Below, in pieces: positions 43,116-52,087 of a DNA stretch of 64,000 nt; positions within the stretch are counted from its first letter, which is position 1; every line of letters begins with the position of its first letter. A program made the translations under genes and the position numbers. This DNA is from JABIKK01 sp964622835 (GTDB lineage Archaea > Nanobdellota > Nanobdellia > SCGC-AAA011-G17 > UBA489): NCBI GenBank assembly GCA_964622835.1, contig CAZUSA010000001.1, positions 62,001 through 126,000 on the forward strand, in the 5' to 3' direction. The notes below the pieces were generated by a model that was not told where the DNA came from, did no database searches, and saw only the letters and a list, made by a program, of their open reading frames with translations.

Positions 43116-44405
43116 ATCGTTAGTAAGAGTGCTATTAATTATGCCCAAGAGTTATTACGTCGTGGGTTTACAGAGGATGCTGCTCGGCAAGTATTGTTAT
43201 CTCGTGGTTTAACCAGCAAGGAAGTTACTGATGCATTAAATGGGCGTAGTAGCAAGAAGAAAACAATGGGTTTGCCAATGATGATTGGTATTGCTGTTGT
43301 GTTATTATTATTCCTCATTCCTGTGATGTATCTTGCAAAACAAACAACAAGTCAAGATGTGAGCACTACTGTTACCAACGATGTTAGTGGAAATACTAAC
43401 CCAACCTATCCTGTTCCGGATACGACAACACTACAGTGCATTATTAATGATGAGTGTTTATTTAATGAATGGTGTAGCGACGGTGTCTGCCTCCCATTAA
43501 CCTGTACTGATTGTGAAGATCTTATTGATCACATGTGTCAACCAATTATTTGTGATGACGACGACATATGCACTGATGATCTCTGTAGTGAAGGCGCATG
43601 TATTCATCCAATAAATGCTGCATGTCAACAAACAAATACAACCAATGATGAGTGTGTAACTGATTTAGATTGTGCTGACGGTAATCTCGACACGATTGAT
43701 ACCTGTATTCTTCTCGGTGAAAATCAATCAACAATCTGTAATCATGCTATCCCAAGTTGTATACCTAATGATAATATTTGTGGAACGAACTGTACGGTAC
43801 TTGATGATAATGATTGTGAACCAATTTGTGGTAATGGTGTTATTGAAAATGATGAAGAGTGTGACGGTGCCTGTCCTGTAACAGTGAATGATTGTCAAGA
43901 TAATAGCACGTGTTCAGTAAAGACATTGTTAGGTTCGGCTAGTTTGTGTACGGCAGAGTGTGTGTTCACAGAAATAGTTAGTTGTACATCAAGTGATGGT
44001 TGTTGTCCTACAGGGTGTGTTTATGCAACGGATAATGATTGCGAACCTTCCAGCACATTACTAGCTACAGGGAGTTTTACAACAGTACAACGAACAACAT
44101 TAGGATCTGTTGAAAAGTATGCTATTGAAGATGGTTCAACACATATTGTCTTTGATGCTTCATTTTCCATAGCAAATACGAATATTGAGCCAGCAGTAAA
44201 AGTATACTTAGCTGTACAACAAGTAGTAACATCAAAAGAAACCTTAGATGCAGGTAATTATTTTATTGGTGAATTACAAGCTGTTGGTGGAGCACAAACA
44301 TATCCTTTGGGTATTATTGATACAAGTGGGTACAACAGTGTTGTTATCTATCATGAAACATATAATGCTATTTTAACGTATGCAACGTTGGCGGATGTAC
44401 CATGA
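43116..44405 (+). CDS. Anchored Cys-rich protein with DM13-like domain, apparent AUC start
   Basis: About 429 residues. The frame up to the first TTG (43194) encodes a helical duplication (LLRRGFTEDAARQ / LLSRGLTSKEV), so translation must begin earlier. No ATG, GTG or TTG exists between the in-frame TGA (43107) and 43194; the ATC at 43116 lies 6 nt behind GAGGTGA. A membrane segment (about 53-74), VSGNT (89-93), a Cys-rich EGF-like region (about 105-315) and a C-terminal DM13-like domain (about 315-429) follow. The usual redox Cys of DM13 is His here (VVIYHETYN). Its end overlaps the next gene by 4 nt. Cell-surface electron transfer is a weak inference. Confidence 0.65.
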   Translation: MVSKSAINYAQELLRRGFTEDAARQVLLSRGLTSKEVTDALNGRSSKKKTMGLPMMIGIAVVLLLFLIPVMYLAKQTTSQDVSTTVTNDVSGNTNPTYPVPDTTTLQCIINDECLFNEWCSDGVCLPLTCTDCEDLIDHMCQPIICDDDDICTDDLCSEGACIHPINAACQQTNTTNDECVTDLDCADGNLDTIDTCILLGENQSTICNHAIPSCIPNDNICGTNCTVLDDNDCEPICGNGVIENDEECDGACPVTVNDCQDNSTCSVKTLLGSASLCTAECVFTEIVSCTSSDGCCPTGCVYATDNDCEPSSTLLATGSFTTVQRTTLGSVEKYAIEDGSTHIVFDASFSIANTNIEPAVKVYLAVQQVVTSKETLDAGNYFIGELQAVGGAQTYPLGIIDTSGYNSVVIYHETYNAILTYATLADVP

Positions 44406-45103
44406 GAGTGTACCTCATATGTCTTCTTCTTCTCCTTGTAGGGTGTAGTGCTGAAGAACAAATAACAGGAAGAGTTCTCGAAGAAAAGGTAACGTTAGCA
44501 ACAACTGATGGTATTAATATTGAAGGTACATTTTATCCTGCTGATAGTACTGATGGCATTATTCTTTTACACATGTATACACAAGATCGTTCTGTATGGA
44601 AACCTTACATTGAAACGTTCCGTCAAAAAGACTTTAACGTATTGACCATTGATTTGCGTGGCCATGGAGGGAGTGATTTGTCATATACATCCATGTCTAA
44701 AGAAGATTTCAACGCAATGACCTATGATGTAAAGGCTGCACTTGATTTTTTAATGAAAAGACAAATTGAAGAAATAACCGTTATAGGTGCATCGTTAGGG
44801 GCGAATGTTGCTTTAGCTATTGCTACAAAGGATTTGCGCATCAAAGATATTGTCCTCATATCACCCGGCCTTGATTACAAAGGCATTACTACTGGCGATA
44901 CTATTCGTAAGTATAGTCGACCATTACTGATTATTGTTGGTGGTAATGATGGAACAGCGTGGAAATCATCAAATACCTTATTCGATCGTTCACCAAGTAA
45001 AATAGTCTTACAACCATATGATACTGCCTTACACGGAACAGATATGATAAAAGAACTTCCAGAAGTATCTACAAGAATTCTTGAGTGGCTTGAAACAAAT
45101 TAA
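44402..45103 (+). CDS. Alpha/beta-hydrolase lipoprotein
   Basis: 233 residues. A lipobox-like LLLVGC (C15) suggests a lipid-anchored exported protein; ITGRV follows at 21-25. Hydrolase features: LHMYTQDRSVW, DLRGHGGSD, nucleophile Ser131 in GASLGAN, a late Asp in GGNDG and a His in ALHGTDM. Dienelactone-hydrolase or serine-aminopeptidase-like size; the substrate is unknown. ATGA overlap with the DM13-like gene, so translationally coupled. Convergent with the MFS gene, sharing 4 nt. Confidence 0.8.
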   Translation: MRVYLICLLLLLVGCSAEEQITGRVLEEKVTLATTDGINIEGTFYPADSTDGIILLHMYTQDRSVWKPYIETFRQKDFNVLTIDLRGHGGSDLSYTSMSKEDFNAMTYDVKAALDFLMKRQIEEITVIGASLGANVALAIATKDLRIKDIVLISPGLDYKGITTGDTIRKYSRPLLIIVGGNDGTAWKSSNTLFDRSPSKIVLQPYDTALHGTDMIKELPEVSTRILEWLETN

Positions 45104-46278
45104 GTAAACATTCTTGTTCTTTTTGCAAGGACAATGTGAAGTGCAATAAAAGATACAGCAATAAAGCCTGTAAGTAACATGTATGCTGCCGAAAAGGAGA
45201 CTGCTTTGATAACAGCTCCTGTAATAAAGAAGATTCCAGCTACACCAACATTGTCCATCATATTACGAACAGAAAGCATAGTTGCTCGATGTTTTTTTGT
45301 GACACGTGTATTAGTATAATTATCAATAATAATAGAAAAGAACCCGCTCACTAATGAAAGAAGAAAATAAAAGAGTAAACCATAGTAGGGAAAAAGAAAG
45401 ATAATACCAAACATACAAAGAAGGATAGCAAAGGAACTCACAAACATTGATTTCTTTTCTCCAAAGAATTTCTCAAGAACATCTGCTTTCTTGGCAGTAT
45501 AGGCTGTACATATCGATCCTAAGAAGGCAATAACACCCATGAAAACGAGTGGTATGGCAATCATTTCAAAGTAGACTGAAGAAAGTGATAAAGTAATTGC
45601 TATGACAGTTGCAAGAGGAACAGAATACAATGCAAGAATGCGTAATGAAGTATTTCTAAAGAAGTAAGCAATACCTTCAACAAAGTGTGCTGTTGCTTTT
45701 TTAAACGTTAAGCGATGTTTGACAGGGTAGGGTTCTGTAAGAAAAAAGGTAAGAAAAAAACCAAGAACAATAAAGGGAAGTGAGAGATACACAGGGTATT
45801 TGTAATGCAAAGTAAATAAGTATGCCCCAATAATAAAGACAAATGCCATGGAAATATTTGTAATGGCAAAGATATTTCCTGAAATTTTCTTATGATCTTT
45901 TTCTCTTTTCATTTTCTTAAGTGTTTCAAACCGCAAAGCACTTGATGTTCCAGAATCTAAACTAACACCTAATCCACTAATGATTTTAGCTATAAGAAAA
46001 GGATAAAATCCATCAAAGAACGCAAGACCTGCTATTTCTAGAACATAACAAAAACGTGCAAGGAGTAATGTTTTTTTCTTCCCCACAAGATCTGCAAAAA
46101 CGCCAGAGGGTATTTCAAAGAGAAGGATGACTAATGAAAAAACACTCATAATAATAGCAAATTCATCAAGGCTAACTTGACTGGCTATGTAAAACAGTGC
46201 AAGGATAGGTACGTGGAATCGAAACCACATAAGACTTGAAATAATATAAAATAATGGAATATTATGTTTAAGCTTCAC
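45100..46278 (-). CDS. Major facilitator superfamily transporter
   Basis: 392 residues with about 12 hydrophobic segments and the MFS signature between helices 2 and 3 (GVFADLVGKKKTLLLAR, G-x-x-x-D-x-x-x-K/R-R/K). A basic central loop (about 185-200, EPYPVKHRLTFKKA) divides two six-helix halves. Substrate not predictable. The start is GTG; a TATA box centred at 46303 on the minus strand puts it at the 5' end of a leaderless mRNA. It shares that TATA with ogt. Confidence 0.85.
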   Translation of the reverse strand: MKLKHNIPLFYIISSLMWFRFHVPILALFYIASQVSLDEFAIIMSVFSLVILLFEIPSGVFADLVGKKKTLLLARFCYVLEIAGLAFFDGFYPFLIAKIISGLGVSLDSGTSSALRFETLKKMKREKDHKKISGNIFAITNISMAFVFIIGAYLFTLHYKYPVYLSLPFIVLGFFLTFFLTEPYPVKHRLTFKKATAHFVEGIAYFFRNTSLRILALYSVPLATVIAITLSLSSVYFEMIAIPLVFMGVIAFLGSICTAYTAKKADVLEKFFGEKKSMFVSSFAILLCMFGIIFLFPYYGLLFYFLLSLVSGFFSIIIDNYTNTRVTKKHRATMLSVRNMMDNVGVAGIFFITGAVIKAVSFSAAYMLLTGFIAVSFIALHIVLAKRTRMFT

Positions 46279-46298
46279 AATTCAGAGGGGAGGGTTTA

Positions 46299-46308
46299 AT
46301 TTATAAGA
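46299..46308. promoter_or_regulatory. Bidirectional TATA box for MFS and ogt
   Basis: The near-palindrome TTTATAAG with flanking AAT (46298-46307) is centred near 46303: 26 nt from the ogt ATG (46329, plus) and 25 nt from the MFS GTG (46278, minus). No second TATA-like box is seen in the 50-nt gap, so one box appears to serve both leaderless genes. Confidence 0.5.
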
Positions 46309-46328
46309 ATAGTCTATCACCTTCACAT

Positions 46329-46634
46329 ATGGCTAAAGAGAGTTTTTATGAGCAATGTTATACCCAACTCAAAAAAGTACCCAAGGGGAAGCTTACAACG
46401 TACAAGGACCTTGCTCAAGCAGTAGGATCTAACGCATACCGTGCAGTAGGCACAGCAATGAACAAAAACCCTTATGCTCCAAAAGTACCGTGTCATCGGG
46501 TGATTAATAGTGATGGAAAGATCGGTGGATTTGCCAGTGGTACAAACAAAAAGATCCAAATGCTAAAGAAAGAAGGCATTATCATCAAGAAGAACAAAGT
46601 AGTCAACATGCAAAAGTATTTATATCGTTGGTAA
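46329..46634 (+). CDS. ogt: O6-methylguanine-DNA methyltransferase domain protein
   Basis: 101 residues, the DNA-binding half of MGMT/Ogt only: winged helix with TTYKDLAQAVG, RAVGTAMNKNP (the Arg that flips the base), and the alkyl-accepting Cys55 in PCHRVI, then GGFASG. It removes O6-alkyl groups from guanine by self-alkylation. The Cys is present, so it is a real transferase rather than an alkyltransferase-like protein. The missing N-terminal domain is usual for small archaeal forms. Confidence 0.92.
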   Translation: MAKESFYEQCYTQLKKVPKGKLTTYKDLAQAVGSNAYRAVGTAMNKNPYAPKVPCHRVINSDGKIGGFASGTNKKIQMLKKEGIIIKKNKVVNMQKYLYRW

Positions 46635-46653
46635 TGATTAACAAAAAGAGGTG

Positions 46654-48027
46654 ATGCATATACTTGATACATTCTTTAATCCAAAATCTGTAGCCATCAT
46701 TGGTGCGTCACGTAATCCTGAGAAGATTGGCCATGTATTTTTGAATAATCTCTTAGAAACAGGGTATAAAGGAAAAGTGTATCCTGTTAATCCTAAGACA
46801 ACGTCCATTAAAGGGTTACGGTGTTATCCTTCTATTGCTGAAGCGGTAAAGGCTAATAAGAAACCTATTGATTTAGCTGTTATTTCTATTCCTACTGAAC
46901 CAAGTATTGTTGTTACAGATAATTGTGGAACATTAAAGATTAAGAATATTTTATCAATTACTGCTGGTTTTTCTGAAGTGGGTAATACTGATGCAGAAGA
47001 GCGATTAAAGAAAGTTATTCAGAAACATAAACTTAATTTTATGGGTCCTAATTGTTTGGGTATTATTGATGCGTATTCTGGGTTGGATATGATTTTCTTA
47101 CCAAAGGTTCGTTTGAAACGTCCTGATAAAGGAAAAGTTTCATTCATTTGCCAGTCAGGAGCCATTGGTTCTGCAACATTAGATTTGTTATCAGCTCAGG
47201 GGTTGGGTTTTTCTAAGTTTATTACGTATGGTAATGCGACAACAATGAATGAAACACATTTATTAGAATACTTAGGAAAGGACAAAAATACTGATGTTGT
47301 GTGCATGTATATTGAGGGTGTTCGTGAAGGAAAACGGTTTATTGACGTGGCAAAGAAGGTTACAAAGAAGAAGCCAGTGATTGTGTTAAAAGGTGGATGG
47401 ACTGTATCGGGTGCCCATGCTACTATGTCTCATACGGCTTCCTTAGCAGGAGCAGCTGCTGTATACAAAGGAGCATTCAAACAAGCAAATATTATCAAAG
47501 CAGATACATTATATGATTTATACGATTTTGCAAAAATTTTAGAAAAGGCACCAAAACCTAAGGGTCGCCGTGTCCAAGTCATTACGAATGGTGGTGGATT
47601 TGGTATTTTATGTGCTGATGGTATTGATCAAAACAAGTTAACGACAGGGAAACTACAACGAAAAACAGAATCCTTCCTTACAAAGAAATTACCTAAGGAA
47701 TATGTTATTCACAATCCTATTGATTTAACAGGTGGTGCAAAAACTGAGGATTATAACATTGCTATTAAGGCATGTTTAGAAGATACAGGTAGTGATATTA
47801 TTTTATTAGTGTTATTAATGCAAACACCGTTATTAGATATTAAGGTTATTGATATTGTTGCTAAATATAATAAACAACAAAAGAAACCTATTGTTGCTGT
47901 GTTAACGGGTGGTAGTTTTACTGAAATTCAAAAACAACGATTAGAAGCTGCTGGCGTTCCATGTTATACATATCCCACAAATGCTACAAAATCTATTAAG
48001 GCATTGTGTGATTATTACGAAAAGTAA
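46654..48027 (+). CDS. acdA: Acetyl-CoA synthetase (ADP-forming), alpha (CoA-binding) subunit
   Basis: 457 residues: CoA-binding Rossmann domain (VAIIGASRNPEKIG), ligase-CoA domains, GPNCLGIID, SGAIGSA, and the phospho-His loop SHTASLAG. It corresponds to the alpha subunit (about 460 residues) of ADP-forming acetyl-CoA synthetase: acetyl-CoA + ADP + Pi gives acetate + ATP + CoA. The ATP-grasp beta subunit is not adjacent. ATG 46654 or GTG 46651 start; the leader is only about 10 nt behind the TATA at 46612-46621. It overlaps the convergent lyase-like gene by 13 nt. Confidence 0.9.
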   Translation: MHILDTFFNPKSVAIIGASRNPEKIGHVFLNNLLETGYKGKVYPVNPKTTSIKGLRCYPSIAEAVKANKKPIDLAVISIPTEPSIVVTDNCGTLKIKNILSITAGFSEVGNTDAEERLKKVIQKHKLNFMGPNCLGIIDAYSGLDMIFLPKVRLKRPDKGKVSFICQSGAIGSATLDLLSAQGLGFSKFITYGNATTMNETHLLEYLGKDKNTDVVCMYIEGVREGKRFIDVAKKVTKKKPVIVLKGGWTVSGAHATMSHTASLAGAAAVYKGAFKQANIIKADTLYDLYDFAKILEKAPKPKGRRVQVITNGGGFGILCADGIDQNKLTTGKLQRKTESFLTKKLPKEYVIHNPIDLTGGAKTEDYNIAIKACLEDTGSDIILLVLLMQTPLLDIKVIDIVAKYNKQQKKPIVAVLTGGSFTEIQKQRLEAAGVPCYTYPTNATKSIKALCDYYEK

Positions 48028-51000
48028 CCTACTTCGTCGGCTTCATTCAAGAATGTTTGGTGGTAGATAAGTCCTTGTATGTATCCTGGTTTGGTAACCC
48101 ATTGGCCGTCTGCATTATTATATTTCCATGCAACATTCCTATACAATGCTTCTGCTTTTTGTAACCATTTTTCTTCACCAGTAATACGGTATGCCATGAT
48201 GAAAGGTATTTCTTGTTGGTATTCCATGCCTTGTTGGTTTAATGTTTCACTGTAAAAGTCTGCTTGTGAGAAACAGTAAGAATACCAATAACCACTATTA
48301 GCAGCATTATTGTAATCTAAGTAGATCATACCATTACCTTGATCATTATTGGCCATGTAAGCAATATCCACAATACGTTGTTCTAAGAGATCTTTCAAAC
48401 TACCCTCATCCATGATAGACCATGCATAGGCAAGACCATTCATCATTCTGTGAGTGAGCATCCATGGACGTACTTCTTCTCCACCATTCTTACAATCATT
48501 ACCACTGTTTTTTCCTGTCCAGTGTCCACGACGAACAGCTTTTGAACTATCAACCCATGCAGAAACAGCACTACTGTCATCTAACGTAGATAATACAAGG
48601 TCTTGTCCCGGTGGATTGATCCATCCAAGACTTAGTTTTAATTCTGGTTTTGATGTAGATCCGGATGTATCTGCAGTAAAGGTTCCTGCTGGTTGATTAA
48701 GTGCATCAGATAATGATTCTTCAATTTTGTCAAGATCTTCTTGATCATATGTAAATTGGTAATGTTGTCCTAACATATAGAGGGGTTGTGCTGCTGCACG
48801 GTGGTTTTCCCAATTAGCAGTATTGAGATACCATGCACATTTTGCATGTTCTGCCGAATAATCATAGGCTTCTTTGAATAAGGGTTCACCTGTTGTTAAC
48901 CAGTACCATGAAAAGACATCCGCCCAAAGATGTGCTTGTTCCCAGAATGTTTGTTGTGTGACAGGAAATTGTCCATCATTAGTTGCACCAAGAACACCTG
49001 ATCCACTATTCCATGTATTACCATTAGAATAATCTGCACAAGATTCACCATCTAAATAACGGACAGATTCATCAAGACGATGACGTGCTACAGTATATTT
49101 ATTAAGATATTTCCCACCAGGGAAACTACCTGCTGCACCAGCCCTATCAGAAAGAAGAACCCAATTAAAGACATCACGATTAGTTTCACCACCACCACCT
49201 TGAGCTGATTGAATAAACTGTGTCCACCGTAACGCTTCATTTCCAGGAAGAAGGTTTGCTGTGGGAATACCCATTTTTTCATTAAGTTCTTGATGATCCT
49301 CATAACTTAATAATGTTGCAGGATAATAGACATTCTTTTGTTCGTTACCATTGATAGTTCCTGCTGTCTGGTCGTTAAAGTAGTTATAATCAGTAGGGAA
49401 TACATGCAAGGGATATTCATGTTGGTGAACAGTTTCCTGGAATGCTGTACTATAATCACTTAATGGCTCACCGTCACCAGTGGTTCCAAATTGGTAGAGG
49501 TGCGGACTGCCTGTTCGTTTTTGCCGCCATGCAATACTATATTGTTTGTTAGCATCAGGAACATATTCAGGTAATGTTGCTGCAGAGATAATACCATTTT
49601 CTATGGACACACCACCTGCCCAATCATAGGGTGCATAGGTTAATGCTGCAAGTATGTAAACATTACTCGCACTATTGCGAGCAACCATTATAACATCATC
49701 AGGGTATTGTGTTCCAGATCCTGTTGCTTGAACAACCGTGCTAGAACCACCATTAAGCGTTCCCACAGTATATCCTTCAAAGTTTATAACTTCAGGAACG
49801 TATCCCCAACTTCCTTGTTGATGTTCTGTTCCTGTTGTTTCTCCCATGATAGCATAAGCACCATCAGTGTTTTGCAAAGAAACAAATTGTATAGCTGCAG
49901 GATTTGATGGGTGAGAAAGCCCTACAGTATCGGGTTGCGTGTCTTGTGCACTTGCAAAACTAAAGCGAGCATAGTCTAAGGAAACATGTTGTTTAGTGAT
50001 AGTACCATCAGCTAAAACGCGTTTATCATTCTCAAAGGAGGTCCATTCTTTAACATAATCTTTTCCTTTAACAAAGGTAAGGTATGTTGCAAAGTCTAAA
50101 TCATATTCTTCTCCTTCAGCAGTATACAATGCTCCTTTTATTTCAATTTCACAAAGAACAGGGCCATTATACACAATAGTTGCTTCTGCATTACTATCAT
50201 ATGCTGAAGCATACACTTTATCATTTAATGCATCTTTAACAACAACACCTAACGCACCGTTGTTCGTTGTCGCATCAACAACCACAGTACCATCTTGCAA
50301 TGTAACGGTTTCAAGTCCTTTGAAGTTTTGTCCACGAACAACAACATCGATTAACCCTGTATTTGCAGTAATACCCTCATCAATAACAGAACATACTGTT
50401 GGACCTGAAGAAACACCAGGACCACCAACCGCATTAAACGCAGACGGTGTTTGTGCACCGTCATAATTCACAAGTGCATGTATGAGTGCCCATTTTGTTT
50501 CTCCTGATTGCCATGGAACAAGTTCTGTTGCTTGATATCCTAAGACTGAAGAGCCAAGGAGGGCAAGTTGTGCATCAGTAATAGCGTGATCTTCACCGAG
50601 AGGTATTGAAAAGGTAACGAGTTCATTATTCGTACCAAAGTCTGAAATGCCCGTAGGAAGTGCACGGGTAAGAGTAAAAGGTTCGTTAAGAGGTCCTTGA
50701 ACAACAGGTTCATCGAAACCTGGAGAAATAACAGTAAAGAAATACGGTTCGGATGCTGCAAGAGCTTCGTCAAGATAATTATAAGCAACAACTGAAAAGC
50801 TATAATTACCGCTTACATTAATCGGAGGAAATAATAGTTGAACTTCTTCGGGACTAATATAACTGAAAGGATAAGTAAACGTTGTATTTGTTTCATTACC
50901 ATCATCAAGTAACGTAAAGACAAATGTTGTTGAAGCAAGAGTTGTATCAACATATGGCGGGAAGAAAAGATCTCCTGTTACATTAATAGTGTATAATCCT

Positions 51001-52052
51001 TGAACATCAGGCAACATAAAAGAGAGGTCTGCAGGATTAGGTGTCATTGCAGTAATTGTTGGTTGTGAACTACTCATAGCACCATACACATTAAACAGTG
51101 TTGGTTGCGAATAAGTAACATCTGTTTTGTAGTAATTAGCAACACGAATTTGGAGTGTTTGTGAGGGTATAGATATTAAGGGAATGGTAATAATACCTGA
51201 AGTAGGACTTTGTGAGGTATAGTCAAAAACATAAATGTGAAGATCTCCACCAAGGCTACCATCGGGTTGCACAGCATTTACAACAATAAACGTAAATTCT
51301 TCATCTCCAGCTCCTTCATATACATCATACACATCTGAAACGGCAAGAATAACATCACACGTTGGTTCTGCATTGGGTTTTCTGTTGTTTTGTATAGACG
51401 AGTCATCTCCTTTTATGCCAAAGTTTGCTGTTGCAGTAATGCTTGGTCCATCACTTTCATCAGGTAAACATGTAGTAAAGTCTAAGGGGTTAGGTGTTAT
51501 ACGTTCAAGTTGTGGAACAATACCTTCTGATAGACCCATGTTTGATAAAATATTACCAATTACATCTAAAAAGTCAGCTCGTTGTTTTAATACTCCTAAA
51601 CGGTTTTCTGTACTTGAACGAAAATCAAGATTCTCACGTTCAAATTCTCGTTCTTGATGATCTTCAATGGTACGTTTTGCATGATCGATAGCAATACTTT
51701 TTTGCAAGGTAACAATTGAGTCTACAAGTTTCTCTCGTGCTTCTTTCCGGTGTTTTTTTTCTTCAGAAAGTGTTAGTTCTTCAGCTTTACGTTTTCCTTC
51801 GAATGTGCGAACGATACGTTGGGTAATACGCGATACTCTGTCCCCCATGTTATCATTAGAAAATCGAGCATCCCTTTCCTGCCCTAAGGATTCTTCTATA
51901 TGCTCATAGTTTACTGTTTCTTCTGTTTCAATAATAAGGTCTTCAATGTCTTCTTCTCGTTCATCACGCGAACGATCATCTTGTGCAAGAGCAAAAGAAA
52001 TAAACAATAAGAGTAATAGAAATATTATACTAGATCGTACACCCTTTTTCAT
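48015..52052 (-). CDS. Giant exported protein with YetA/PcRGLX-like lyase region
   Basis: 1345 residues: signal peptide ending SFALAQ, a charged helical region (about 25-180), Ig/TIG-like domains (about 190-470 and 560-640), then a region resembling exo-rhamnogalacturonan lyases of the YetA/PcRGLX type: N-terminal beta domain with VTFSIPLGEDHAITDAQL and ELVPWQSGETKWALI, and a C-terminal alpha/alpha toroid (HLWADVFSWYWLTTGEP, HRMMNGLAYAW). It probably binds or cleaves polysaccharide outside the cell; activity is not established. The leaderless ATG 52052 is set by a TATA at about 52070-52083, and the longer TTG frame would overlap gdhA. No C-terminal anchor. Confidence 0.65.
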   Translation of the reverse strand: MKKGVRSSIIFLLLLLFISFALAQDDRSRDEREEDIEDLIIETEETVNYEHIEESLGQERDARFSNDNMGDRVSRITQRIVRTFEGKRKAEELTLSEEKKHRKEAREKLVDSIVTLQKSIAIDHAKRTIEDHQEREFERENLDFRSSTENRLGVLKQRADFLDVIGNILSNMGLSEGIVPQLERITPNPLDFTTCLPDESDGPSITATANFGIKGDDSSIQNNRKPNAEPTCDVILAVSDVYDVYEGAGDEEFTFIVVNAVQPDGSLGGDLHIYVFDYTSQSPTSGIITIPLISIPSQTLQIRVANYYKTDVTYSQPTLFNVYGAMSSSQPTITAMTPNPADLSFMLPDVQGLYTINVTGDLFFPPYVDTTLASTTFVFTLLDDGNETNTTFTYPFSYISPEEVQLLFPPINVSGNYSFSVVAYNYLDEALAASEPYFFTVISPGFDEPVVQGPLNEPFTLTRALPTGISDFGTNNELVTFSIPLGEDHAITDAQLALLGSSVLGYQATELVPWQSGETKWALIHALVNYDGAQTPSAFNAVGGPGVSSGPTVCSVIDEGITANTGLIDVVVRGQNFKGLETVTLQDGTVVVDATTNNGALGVVVKDALNDKVYASAYDSNAEATIVYNGPVLCEIEIKGALYTAEGEEYDLDFATYLTFVKGKDYVKEWTSFENDKRVLADGTITKQHVSLDYARFSFASAQDTQPDTVGLSHPSNPAAIQFVSLQNTDGAYAIMGETTGTEHQQGSWGYVPEVINFEGYTVGTLNGGSSTVVQATGSGTQYPDDVIMVARNSASNVYILAALTYAPYDWAGGVSIENGIISAATLPEYVPDANKQYSIAWRQKRTGSPHLYQFGTTGDGEPLSDYSTAFQETVHQHEYPLHVFPTDYNYFNDQTAGTINGNEQKNVYYPATLLSYEDHQELNEKMGIPTANLLPGNEALRWTQFIQSAQGGGGETNRDVFNWVLLSDRAGAAGSFPGGKYLNKYTVARHRLDESVRYLDGESCADYSNGNTWNSGSGVLGATNDGQFPVTQQTFWEQAHLWADVFSWYWLTTGEPLFKEAYDYSAEHAKCAWYLNTANWENHRAAAQPLYMLGQHYQFTYDQEDLDKIEESLSDALNQPAGTFTADTSGSTSKPELKLSLGWINPPGQDLVLSTLDDSSAVSAWVDSSKAVRRGHWTGKNSGNDCKNGGEEVRPWMLTHRMMNGLAYAWSIMDEGSLKDLLEQRIVDIAYMANNDQGNGMIYLDYNNAANSGYWYSYCFSQADFYSETLNQQGMEYQQEIPFIMAYRITGEEKWLQKAEALYRNVAWKYNNADGQWVTKPGYIQGLIYHQTFLNEADEVGYFS

Positions 52053-52087
52053 AGAATAATACACAAAAAAGGTCTTTAAAAAGGTTG

